DNA of 29,519 nucleotides from positions 1 through 29,519 of the forward strand of contig JAUPUJ010000003.1 of NCBI GenBank assembly GCA_030917625.1, in the 5' to 3' direction. The notes under the pieces were generated by a model. The model worked only from the letters and a program-made list of their open reading frames with translations, had not been told where the DNA came from and did not search any database. Made by a program: the position numbers and the translations under genes. The DNA comes from Patescibacteria group bacterium (GTDB taxonomy: Bacteria; Patescibacteriota; Minisyncoccia; Phycocordibacterales; XYD1-FULL-46-19). Shown here one piece after another: positions 7,215-15,117 of this stretch (positions are counted from its first letter, which is position 1; each line of letters begins with the position of its first letter).

Positions 7215-7715
7215 TTAAGCTAGTAATCCATCAATTTCTTCGTCGATCGCCTTAGAATCAACTATTTTTTCAGCTACCGGTTCCTCAACGACTGATTTAG
7301 TTGTCTCTTTCATCTTAGCTGACTTTTTTACATCTTCCACCTTTCTAACTTTTGATTCATTATTTCTAGAGCTTTCGATTAATAAATATCTTAAGATATT
7401 GTCTGATTTTTTAGCAGCATCATTAACTTTATTAATATCAGCTGGGTTTAATTCAAACTTAATCGCTCCAAAGTAAGCATTAGCAAATTTAGAATACTTA
7501 TTATTCAACATTTTGCGAATAGTGTATTCCAACTTACGCATTTCCGGAGCGCTTTCACTAATAATAATTCCTCCAAGCTTATTAATAAGGCTGGTAATTT
7601 CTTTTTCTATCACAGAAGCCTTATCAGCTTCTGGTACTAAAGGCACTAATAAATAGCCTATTTCGTACACTTTTGGGTCCTTTAAATTTAAGTCTTCGTT
7701 ATTTATTTCTGTCAT
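7215..7715 (-). CDS. rpsF: Small ribosomal subunit protein bS6 with long tail
   Basis: bS6 binds 16S rRNA with bS18 on the 30S platform. At 166 residues it is much longer than the usual 95-135. The core is about residues 15-115 (KVYEIGYLLVPLV, KLEYTIRKMLNNKYSKFANA, NILRYLLI). A short acidic N-terminal extension precedes it. A Lys/Glu-rich C-terminal tail of about 50 residues, probably disordered, follows. It is the first gene of rpsF-ssb-rpsR-efp. Its promoter lies so close to the ATG that the mRNA leader would be only about 4-6 bases. Confidence 0.93.
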   Translation of the reverse strand: MTEINNEDLNLKDPKVYEIGYLLVPLVPEADKASVIEKEITSLINKLGGIIISESAPEMRKLEYTIRKMLNNKYSKFANAYFGAIKFELNPADINKVNDAAKKSDNILRYLLIESSRNNESKVRKVEDVKKSAKMKETTKSVVEEPVAEKIVDSKAIDEEIDGLLA

Positions 7716-7726
7716 AATTATTCTTG

Positions 7727-7755
7727 ATACTATCAGATATATTTGTCGATGTCAA
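7727..7755 (-). promoter_or_regulatory. Promoter of the rpsF operon
   Basis: A perfect -35 TTGACA (7750-7755) and a 17-base spacer precede a -10-like TAGTAT (7727-7732). The predicted start is near 7720, only about 5 bases before the ATG at 7715. Confidence 0.6.
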
Positions 7756-7785
7756 AAGTTGCCTTTTAGCCACCACTGGCCAATC

Positions 7786-8646
7786 CTAGAGACTTAAACC
7801 AGAGCCGAACAATTGGAACCAATTAGCCACAGTTTGACTGGCTACCCCCTCAAGAGATAAGCCTTTAATAAGAGCCACTTTTTTAGCCACTTCCTCAACA
7901 TATAGAGGCTCATTACGCGCACCCCTAAAAGGAACTGGGGCCACATAAGGGCAATCTGTCTCGATCAAAATCCGGTCAAGTGGTATAAATTTTACCAATT
8001 CTTCATAATTTTTCGCAAAAGTAATCACGCCCGTAAAAGATAAATAAAAACCCATATCTAAAAAAATTTTCGCTTCAGTCACACTCCCCGCAAAAAAATG
8101 GACATTACCCAATACTTTAGATTCTCGCTTTAAAATATCACCGGCATCGGTATAAGCTTTTGTACTTTCACCTTCCGTCCCCTGTCTAATATGGAGCATA
8201 AGCGGTTTTTGGACACTATTGGCTAATTCTATTTGCCTAACAAAATTATTAACTTGAATTTCTTTTTGTTCAACACTTGACCTAAAATAGTCTAGTCCAC
8301 ATTCACCTATACCCACCACTTTGTCCGACTGCGCTAATTTTTTATAGAAATCAAAATCAAATTGTTCGCCAGTGGAAGTAAATTCAATCCCACCCTCGCC
8401 TAATTCTGCCTCATCATGAAAAGACTGACTGGTATGTATAGGGTGCAAACCAATAATCGCATAAACCCCCTCTTGGTACTTTTCAGCCAAAGAAACAGCA
8501 GTGGCAGCAGTCTTAGCTTGAGTGCCCACATTCACATGCCAGATGTTTTTAGCTAAAGTTCTATTTATAACCTCATCGCGATCAACATCAAAAGCATTAA
8601 AATTTAAATGGGCATGAGCATCAATTAAATAAGGTTTGTTTATCAT
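7786..8646 (-). CDS. tatD: TatD-family metal-dependent DNase
   Basis: A 286-residue TIM-barrel hydrolase. Metal ligands are visible: DAHAHL at residues 9-14, GIGECGLDYFR (the metal-bridging Glu), LMLHIRQ, HFFAGS, and ETDCPYVAPVPFRG with the catalytic Asp. The family has 3'-5' exonuclease or endonuclease activity on DNA. An insertion around residues 80-100 (ELGEGGIEFTSTGEQFDFDF) is longer than in E. coli TatD. It directly follows metG (5-base gap), a neighbour pair known from Firmicutes and others. It is the last gene of the synthetase operon. No terminator is obvious between it and the rpsF promoter. Confidence 0.93.
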   Translation of the reverse strand: MINKPYLIDAHAHLNFNAFDVDRDEVINRTLAKNIWHVNVGTQAKTAATAVSLAEKYQEGVYAIIGLHPIHTSQSFHDEAELGEGGIEFTSTGEQFDFDFYKKLAQSDKVVGIGECGLDYFRSSVEQKEIQVNNFVRQIELANSVQKPLMLHIRQGTEGESTKAYTDAGDILKRESKVLGNVHFFAGSVTEAKIFLDMGFYLSFTGVITFAKNYEELVKFIPLDRILIETDCPYVAPVPFRGARNEPLYVEEVAKKVALIKGLSLEGVASQTVANWFQLFGSGLSL

Positions 8647-8651
8647 TTAAT

Positions 8652-10106
8652 TTAGTCTTGGCGCAAAAACAAAGGCTCAGTTGGCATTTCATTATCTAAA
8701 ATCAGACGACGAATTTTTTTAGACGTTTCTGGCATAATCGGCTCTAGAGCCAAAGCTACTCCGAGTAAATGGAAGAGTAAATATTGGACATCTTTTTTAG
8801 CTTCTTCCGGATCAGTTTTAATTTTTTTAAAGGGTTCGTTTTTTTGTATATATTCATCCAGATGGCCAATGTTTACCCAAATATTGTCCGTAAAAGTATT
8901 TATATCGAAAGCTTCTAATTCTGGAATCGTGACACCTTCGGTAAAATAAACCAGCTCTTTATCGTCTGGTTTTATAGTGACCCCATAAGTGGTAGCCATT
9001 TTCATAATCCGCGACACTAAATTTCCTAAACCATTAGCTAAATTAGCATTATAAGACTCTTTAAACTTATCTAATGAAAAATCAGAATCTTCGAAATTAT
9101 TGAAATGACGAGCAATATAATAACGGACAACATCGACTCCAAACTCATCTACTAAATCTTTAGGATTAACTACATTACCCAAACTTTTACTCATCTTAGT
9201 GCCATCAGGGCCATTTATAAAACCATTAATAACCACTTGCTTGGAATTAGGTAAACCGGCCGCCATCAGCATCGCCTGCCAAATAGCCGCTTGTTGTCTT
9301 AAATTATCCTTACCAGCATACTGAACCATACCTCCAGTTTTTTGAGCCCAGTCTATGAATTTTGCCTCATCAGAGGGCCAGCCAATAGCTGAAACATAAT
9401 TAACCAGAGCATCAAACCACACATACATCACTTGAGTATCATCTCCTGGCACTGGTATCCCCCAAGGCATTTTCGATTTTAGGCGAGAAATACTAAAATC
9501 TTGAAGACCACTTTCAATGAAATTTTTGATTTCTTTGAAACGAAATTCTGGAATTACAAAATTTTTATTTTCGCTGTAAAAATCTTTTAGTTTATTTTCA
9601 AATTCGGAAAATTTAAAGAAGTAATTTTTTTCATCTCGTAATTCTATTTCTTTATTAGAGTGAATGGGACAGCGTCCGTCTTCTAACTCAGAATCAGTTT
9701 TTTCCAATTCACAACCAACACAATATTTTATTTGATAATCTTTTTGGTAGATGAATCCATTATCATTACAAATGGTCCAAAATTCTTGAGCGGCTTTAAC
9801 GTGATGAGTGTCGGTAGTTCTAATAAAATTTACATTCTGGTCTATTCCAAGCATTGGAATTAAATTCCTAAATTTTTCCGCATAATCATCAACATAACTC
9901 TGAACATCTACGCCTTCTATTTCAGCTTGTTGAAAAATCTTTTGACCATGTTCGTCGGTGCCAGTATTAAAAAAGATATCAAAACCGATCAGTTTTTTAT
10001 ACCTAGCGATTATATCTGCTCTCACCAATTCCATAGCAAACCCCAAATGAGGATCGGCATTTACATAAGGTAGAGTCGTAGTTATATAAAATTTTTTATC
10101 TGACAT
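8652..10106 (-). CDS. metG: Methionyl-tRNA synthetase, short form
   Basis: Class I synthetase that charges tRNA-Met. The HIGH motif is HLGF (20-23) and KMSKS is at 304-308. A zinc knuckle with C129, C132 and C146 is present (the last as CPIH). WFDALVNY is conserved; the GKD segment reads GKDNLRQQAAIW rather than the common GKDIIRFHA form. At 484 residues it stops after the helical anticodon-binding domain and lacks the C-terminal tRNA-binding (EMAP/Trbp111-like) extension. It lies between the AI-2E permease and tatD in the synthetase operon. No SD is visible. Confidence 0.96.
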   Translation of the reverse strand: MSDKKFYITTTLPYVNADPHLGFAMELVRADIIARYKKLIGFDIFFNTGTDEHGQKIFQQAEIEGVDVQSYVDDYAEKFRNLIPMLGIDQNVNFIRTTDTHHVKAAQEFWTICNDNGFIYQKDYQIKYCVGCELEKTDSELEDGRCPIHSNKEIELRDEKNYFFKFSEFENKLKDFYSENKNFVIPEFRFKEIKNFIESGLQDFSISRLKSKMPWGIPVPGDDTQVMYVWFDALVNYVSAIGWPSDEAKFIDWAQKTGGMVQYAGKDNLRQQAAIWQAMLMAAGLPNSKQVVINGFINGPDGTKMSKSLGNVVNPKDLVDEFGVDVVRYYIARHFNNFEDSDFSLDKFKESYNANLANGLGNLVSRIMKMATTYGVTIKPDDKELVYFTEGVTIPELEAFDINTFTDNIWVNIGHLDEYIQKNEPFKKIKTDPEEAKKDVQYLLFHLLGVALALEPIMPETSKKIRRLILDNEMPTEPLFLRQD

Positions 10107-10126
10107 GAATACCTAACAACTTTTAA

Positions 10127-11179
10127 TTAAGCCTTAGCGCTGATGCTCTTTAACTTGCGGCGCTCGGCGTCACGAGCCATTTCCATAAATACTGTCGCCA
10201 CTGGAACCGCTAAAATAATACCCAAAAAGCCAGCCAATTGCCCACCAACCACTAAAGCAATAATAACAATAATAGCTGGCACACCTACAATACTCTTGAC
10301 CACCAAAGGATAGATTAAATGATTTTCAAATTGTTGGATTATTATATAAAGCCCCAGAGTCATTAAGCCTAGTGTGGCATCGTCTATAGTCGCAAGGAGA
10401 ACCGCTGGAATAGCAGATAATATAGGTCCAAAAATAGGAATCAACTCAAATAAAGCCGCTAAAATAGCCAGAGTTAAAGCGTATTTAACGCCTAGAATAG
10501 TCAGTCCCAGATAAACTAGAACGCCCACTATTAGTCCCAACAATAACTGCCCCTTCATCCATTGACCTATTTTGTGCTGAGAACGATTCCACAAATCAAT
10601 CACATAAGCCTCATAGCGCAGTGGCACTATAATTCTCAAGAAATTTTCTATACCTCGATCTTGAACGGCTAAGTAAAATGACAACACCATAATCAAAACA
10701 AAACTAAAAGCGCCACCAAAGATAGTACTAGCGGTAGTGAAGGTACCAGAAGATAGATCAGCTAAAACCAATTGTAAATCTCGGAGCATCGACTCTAAAG
10801 AAAAGCCGGAAGTGGCACTACCAGTTAGATCAGTAATTGGACTCAATTGCTCTAAGAAAGTTATTGATTCAATTTTAGCTGGCAGGGTTTCGGCTAGCCT
10901 CGAGATATCAACAAACAATGGTGGAATGAAAAAGTATAGAAAACCAATTATACATAAAAAGGATACTAAATAAATACTTAAAACAGACCAAACTCGGGGT
11001 ATTTTATAAGTCGCCAACCACCTAGTCGCAGGCTCGACCGCTGAAGCAATGACTACCGAAGTTAAAATTATAAAAACTAAATCCAGTAATAAATAAAATA
11101 AAAAAGCTACAGTTAAAACTACTACAGTCCTAACTATAGTCCCCGTACTAATAACCAAAGGTTCGATCTCTTTATTCAT
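10127..11179 (-). CDS. AI-2E family transporter (UPF0118-type membrane protein)
   Basis: A 350-residue integral membrane protein with about seven or eight membrane segments. The family signatures are present: ELIPIFGPILSAIPAVLLA and QQFENHLIYPLVV, followed by GVPAIIVIIALVVGGQLAGF. Two N-terminal helices come first, then a soluble loop (about residues 90-150), then the remaining helices. Members have been linked to export of AI-2 or to sodium/proton exchange, but most are uncharacterised and the substrate cannot be read from the sequence. It lies inside the synthetase operon between glyS and metG, probably carried along rather than related in function. Confidence 0.88.
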   Translation of the reverse strand: MNKEIEPLVISTGTIVRTVVVLTVAFLFYLLLDLVFIILTSVVIASAVEPATRWLATYKIPRVWSVLSIYLVSFLCIIGFLYFFIPPLFVDISRLAETLPAKIESITFLEQLSPITDLTGSATSGFSLESMLRDLQLVLADLSSGTFTTASTIFGGAFSFVLIMVLSFYLAVQDRGIENFLRIIVPLRYEAYVIDLWNRSQHKIGQWMKGQLLLGLIVGVLVYLGLTILGVKYALTLAILAALFELIPIFGPILSAIPAVLLATIDDATLGLMTLGLYIIIQQFENHLIYPLVVKSIVGVPAIIVIIALVVGGQLAGFLGIILAVPVATVFMEMARDAERRKLKSISAKA

Positions 11180-11205
11180 AATATTTTTACTATTTAATAT
11201 CTAAA

Positions 11206-12564
11206 TTAGTTATTTTTTATATAACTCAGCAATTCTGAGATGGCTATTCTCTTTTGCTCTCCTGTATTCCTCTGTCGCACTGTGACCGTATTATCTTCTA
11301 AAGTATCGAAATCTATAGTTACGCAATAAGGAGTACCAATTTCATCTTGACGGCGGTAACGTTTACCAATATTACCATTATCATCCCACATCACAAAAGA
11401 TAATTCAGACTTTAAGTCAGAGAAAACTTGCCGGCCTTTTTCTATAAGCTGAGGCTTATTTTTTAACAAAGGGAAAACTGCCACCTTAATAGGAGCTACT
11501 AGAAACGGTAGATCCAAGTATACTCTTTTATCTCCCCCTAGATCATCTTCTCTATAAGAAGACACTAAAACCGACAAAACTGCTCGATCTACCCCTAGAG
11601 AGGGTTCGATAACATGAGGAATAAATTTTTCACCTGTCTCTTGATCTAAATAAGCCAAATCAACACCACTGCCCTCTGTGTGTTTAGTTAAATCATAATT
11701 ACCTCTATAAGCTAACCCGAATAGTTCCTTAACTCCAAATGGATATTCAAATTGAAAATCAATTGTCCTCTGAGAATAGTGAGCTCTATCTTCCTCCCCA
11801 ATCTCTAATTCTGACAACTTATTTAAATCAATACCGATTTTTCCAGCCCAGACTTTAATAACTTCTTGCCACATTGTAAAATTAATCTGCCAACTATCAG
11901 GATGAACAAAATATTCTACTTCCATTTGCTCAAATTCTCTGACCCTAAATAGAAAATCTCTTGGGGTAATTTCATTTCTAAAAGCCTTGCCGATTTGACC
12001 AATACCAAAAGGCAACTTAGGGTGAAAAGAATCAACAACATTTTTAAAGTTCACAAAAATACCCTGCGCAGTTTCCGGTCTTAAATAAGAAATATCTCCG
12101 TCGACAGCACCGACAGCAGTTTCAAACATCATATTAAACTGCCTAGCTTCTGATAAAGGATTACCGTCCGGACTTTTAATATTATTGCTTTGAATAATCT
12201 CGGTCATTTGAGTCAAATTTAAACCCTCCACAGGGAAACCAGCTTCTTCAAGTAAATGATCCGCTCTGAAACGTTTTTTTGTTTTTAAATCCTCTACCAA
12301 AGGATCCGAGAAACCAGCCACATGACCACTCGATTGCCACACTTTGGCATTCATTAAAATAGAGGCATCTAAACCATACATATCTTCCCTATCGGTCACA
12401 AAATCCTGCCACCAAGAATTTTTAATATTATTTTTTAACAATACTCCAAGTGGACCATAGTCATAAGTACCAGCTAAACCCTGATAAATATCAGATCCCT
12501 GATAAATAAAACCCCTCCTTTTAGCTAGGGATACTATATCTTTCATTATTTCTGAATTAGCCAT
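11206..12564 (-). CDS. glyS: Glycyl-tRNA synthetase, alpha2 dimeric type
   Basis: Class II synthetase for tRNA-Gly, 452 residues. It is the single-chain dimeric type, not the bacterial alpha2beta2 GlyQS type. Evidence: the N-terminal RRGFIYQGSDIYQGLAGTYD, motif 2 region FRNEITPRDFLFRVREFEQM, motif 3 GVDRAVLSVL, and a C-terminal anticodon-binding domain beginning at PFLVAPIKVAVFPL. The insertion between motifs 1 and 2 is compact (TKKRFRADHLLEE). It is followed 26 bases later by the AI-2E permease and preceded by the large envelope protein. Confidence 0.96.
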   Translation of the reverse strand: MANSEIMKDIVSLAKRRGFIYQGSDIYQGLAGTYDYGPLGVLLKNNIKNSWWQDFVTDREDMYGLDASILMNAKVWQSSGHVAGFSDPLVEDLKTKKRFRADHLLEEAGFPVEGLNLTQMTEIIQSNNIKSPDGNPLSEARQFNMMFETAVGAVDGDISYLRPETAQGIFVNFKNVVDSFHPKLPFGIGQIGKAFRNEITPRDFLFRVREFEQMEVEYFVHPDSWQINFTMWQEVIKVWAGKIGIDLNKLSELEIGEEDRAHYSQRTIDFQFEYPFGVKELFGLAYRGNYDLTKHTEGSGVDLAYLDQETGEKFIPHVIEPSLGVDRAVLSVLVSSYREDDLGGDKRVYLDLPFLVAPIKVAVFPLLKNKPQLIEKGRQVFSDLKSELSFVMWDDNGNIGKRYRRQDEIGTPYCVTIDFDTLEDNTVTVRQRNTGEQKRIAISELLSYIKNN

Positions 12565-12572
12565 AAATAGAT

Positions 12573-14474
12573 TTAAGGGGTCACCACGCTATTGCGTGAA
12601 TTATAATTACTATCACTTTGTGTTCTGATATTAACTGCTCGAGCTTCATTATTCAATACCGTCTCTGTAAAAGTATCAAAACCCGACAATACTGCCTCTT
12701 CTGTCAAATTTGGTACTAAATTTTCCTGAGATAAACTAGGTTTGAATCCTAAGAGAAAAGATACCGCCCGATTGTCTTCGCCGGCTTTAACCTGACCCAC
12801 CTGCCACACCAACTCACGGCTAGTAGAATTAAAATTTACCAGTTCATTAGTAGGGGCAATAGTATCTTTCCAATCAACATAAACTGGTAAAGTAGTTTTA
12901 ACTAAAACATCTTTTAATTGATTAGAAGGATTGGTTATTTTCCAAGTCACAGTATAAGTTGTTTCTTCGCCCACCTTAGGTGGCAATGGTCCAGAGTTTT
13001 GAAAAGGTCCATTATAATAAAAAGATTCGGCCGATAAGTTAACATTAGAAGCAACCTGAACGATAGTTTTAATAAAAGTTTCTACAGGTTCTTTAGAAAA
13101 ACCACTTCCACCTTTAACGCCATTTAAACTAGCATCTAATGTAACTTTTGGATTACCAGTACTTAAATTAGAACCACTACTAATGGTCGGCACTTTAAAA
13201 TTAAAAGCAACACTACCAGAATCTCCAGGAGCAATACTAGCTAGGGCAGAATTGGTAGTTTTAGACCAAGAAATTTCATTATTTGATGATTGATAGAAGC
13301 CTTTATCAACTTCTACCGTATTAGGCAAAAAAGCTCCACCGTCCAACTTCACTTTAATCAAAACATCATTTAAAGTTGTATCGAGATTGTTTTTATAGTT
13401 AATAACTACCGGCACCGATTGGCCACTAGTAGTGACAACAGTTTGATCATTTTTTCCACCGACACTCATCGACAAACCAACAAAAGGTTCGGATAAAGAT
13501 AAAGTGGCAACATCCTCGTTAAAAATAAAATCTATTTCGCTATCAACAACAGCGTCTTGAGAGCCAACACTAACTCTAAAAGTTTTTTCTGCTCCATTTT
13601 GTCCAGATAAAATTCCTGTGACAGTTATTTTTTCTTCCTTGCCAGCCACGGGGCGAGAAATCAACCATTTATTATTAGAAAAAGTTGGAGAAATCGTTGA
13701 TTTTACAAACTCAAAACCAGAAGGATAATCTACATTGACCAATATTGGTTCCAAGGTGTCCCTAGATTGAGGAATTAAATTTATACCAAAAGACATCTCT
13801 TGGCCGACCACCACTTCTTTTGGTAGACTAACCGCTAAATCAACAGGTGGCGAAGTAATGGAAAATGATAAGTCTGTGGCTTTAGTATATAAAGCATTAG
13901 ATCCCGCCATACTATATTCGATTACCCCTTTTATAGTCTGGTCTTCATTCTCATTACCAAAGAAAATAGCCTTAACTGTTTTATTAACCAAAGAGCCTGA
14001 CTCAATATTACCAATATCTTCTCTATAACGTATTAAATCTTCCCTAGTAGAACTAGCGGATTTCGTGGTTGATGGAAATTCTAAACTTAATCTCACATTT
14101 TCTAATTCAACAGAATTATTATTAGCTATAACAATTTGTAGAGCCGTTTCATCACCAGCTGATACCGCCACCGGACCTTTAATATCAAAATTAATATTCT
14201 GACTAGAAATAGATGATCCCCCCTGCCACAAAACGTACATCGCCACACTTATAGACACTAAAAAAAATAAGAAAGTTATGATAAGAAGTTTAGACAAAAA
14301 AGAACCCTGTGAGGCATTACTGCCATCAACATTTTCTTGTCTAATTTGCCAACTCTTTTTAATTCTAGTCATACGAGGCCTTAATTCACTTCTTAAAATA
14401 GGCGCAGGTTTAACGGTTTTGCTATATAAAGTCTTTTGCAATTCATCGATATGGCTAAATTCTTGATCGGGCAT
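12573..14474 (-). CDS. Large membrane-anchored envelope protein with Ig/DUF11-like repeats
   Basis: A 633-residue protein of unknown function. Residues 1-60 are basic and should be cytoplasmic. Residues 62-83 are one membrane helix (LLIITFLFFLVSISVAMYVL). The remaining 550 residues should be outside and are all-beta. They contain several repeats resembling DUF11/CARDB/Ig-like domains, recognisable by elements such as VELENVRLSLEFP, LDTTLNDVLIKVKLDGGAF and SNQLKDVLVKTTLPVYVDW, alternating with strand patterns of the type V..W.....AG....V.F. No cysteine pairs or enzyme motif are seen. It lies between recO and glyS, 8 bases upstream of glyS, so it is co-transcribed with synthetases. A surface scaffold or adhesive role is inference. 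Confidence 0.65.
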   Translation of the reverse strand: MPDQEFSHIDELQKTLYSKTVKPAPILRSELRPRMTRIKKSWQIRQENVDGSNASQGSFLSKLLIITFLFFLVSISVAMYVLWQGGSSISSQNINFDIKGPVAVSAGDETALQIVIANNNSVELENVRLSLEFPSTTKSASSTREDLIRYREDIGNIESGSLVNKTVKAIFFGNENEDQTIKGVIEYSMAGSNALYTKATDLSFSITSPPVDLAVSLPKEVVVGQEMSFGINLIPQSRDTLEPILVNVDYPSGFEFVKSTISPTFSNNKWLISRPVAGKEEKITVTGILSGQNGAEKTFRVSVGSQDAVVDSEIDFIFNEDVATLSLSEPFVGLSMSVGGKNDQTVVTTSGQSVPVVINYKNNLDTTLNDVLIKVKLDGGAFLPNTVEVDKGFYQSSNNEISWSKTTNSALASIAPGDSGSVAFNFKVPTISSGSNLSTGNPKVTLDASLNGVKGGSGFSKEPVETFIKTIVQVASNVNLSAESFYYNGPFQNSGPLPPKVGEETTYTVTWKITNPSNQLKDVLVKTTLPVYVDWKDTIAPTNELVNFNSTSRELVWQVGQVKAGEDNRAVSFLLGFKPSLSQENLVPNLTEEAVLSGFDTFTETVLNNEARAVNIRTQSDSNYNSRNSVVTP

Positions 14475-14494
14475 AATCTTAATTATAACACAAA

Positions 14495-15097
14495 TTATAA
14501 ACCAGAAGCATTGAAGGCTTCATTGATAGCCTTAATAACTTGTTTTTTTCTAGGCGCCATCAACAAAATCATTTGATTATCAATCTGACCATCAAAAATA
14601 GGGTCTATTTCATCATTATGTTCCATATAACCCAAATGATTCAAAATTCTAGCCACCGCAATAATTTCTACCAGCAACACATCTTCATCGACAATAGAGT
14701 CATTTTCCTTGGCCAACTTAACTAATAAATCATAAACGCAAGATACATCATTAAATATTTCTTCTTGGGGCTCCTCCCCTATAACCATTCTAGATAACAA
14801 AGAAATTATATTATTAATCACTCGGAACAAAGAGTTGTCATTTTTAAGAGATGCGAGATTTGATTTAGAATTTAAACCAACTATCTTCCAAGTATCATTT
14901 CTAGTTTTAATTAAGGTAACTTCTACCCAAGCCAGCTTGGATGCATGGAAACGCATTTTAGATTCAATACTTCTAGCAGATTTTATTCGACCACTAACTC
15001 GACCAAAATCACGAGTAAAAATAGAGAGCAATAAATCCCTTTCCCCGACCGGAATCTGTTTTAAAACAAAACCTTCGGTATGATAATATTGAGCCAT
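14495..15097 (-). CDS. recO: DNA repair protein RecO, short version
   Basis: RecO binds SSB and loads RecA in the RecFOR pathway. The N-terminal OB fold is clear (YHTEGFVLKQIPVGERDLLL, FTRDFGRVSGRIKSAR). The C-terminal helical part is recognisable (EIIAVARILNHLGY) but the protein is only 200 residues against about 240 in most bacteria. The usual zinc-binding cysteine cluster is absent: the only cysteine seen is in VSCVYDLL. It lies 20 bases after ileS in the long operon. ssb and recA of the same pathway are in the window. Confidence 0.88.
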   Translation of the reverse strand: MAQYYHTEGFVLKQIPVGERDLLLSIFTRDFGRVSGRIKSARSIESKMRFHASKLAWVEVTLIKTRNDTWKIVGLNSKSNLASLKNDNSLFRVINNIISLLSRMVIGEEPQEEIFNDVSCVYDLLVKLAKENDSIVDEDVLLVEIIAVARILNHLGYMEHNDEIDPIFDGQIDNQMILLMAPRKKQVIKAINEAFNASGL

Positions 15098-15117
15098 GGT
15101 TTTTTAAATCTCAAGAC

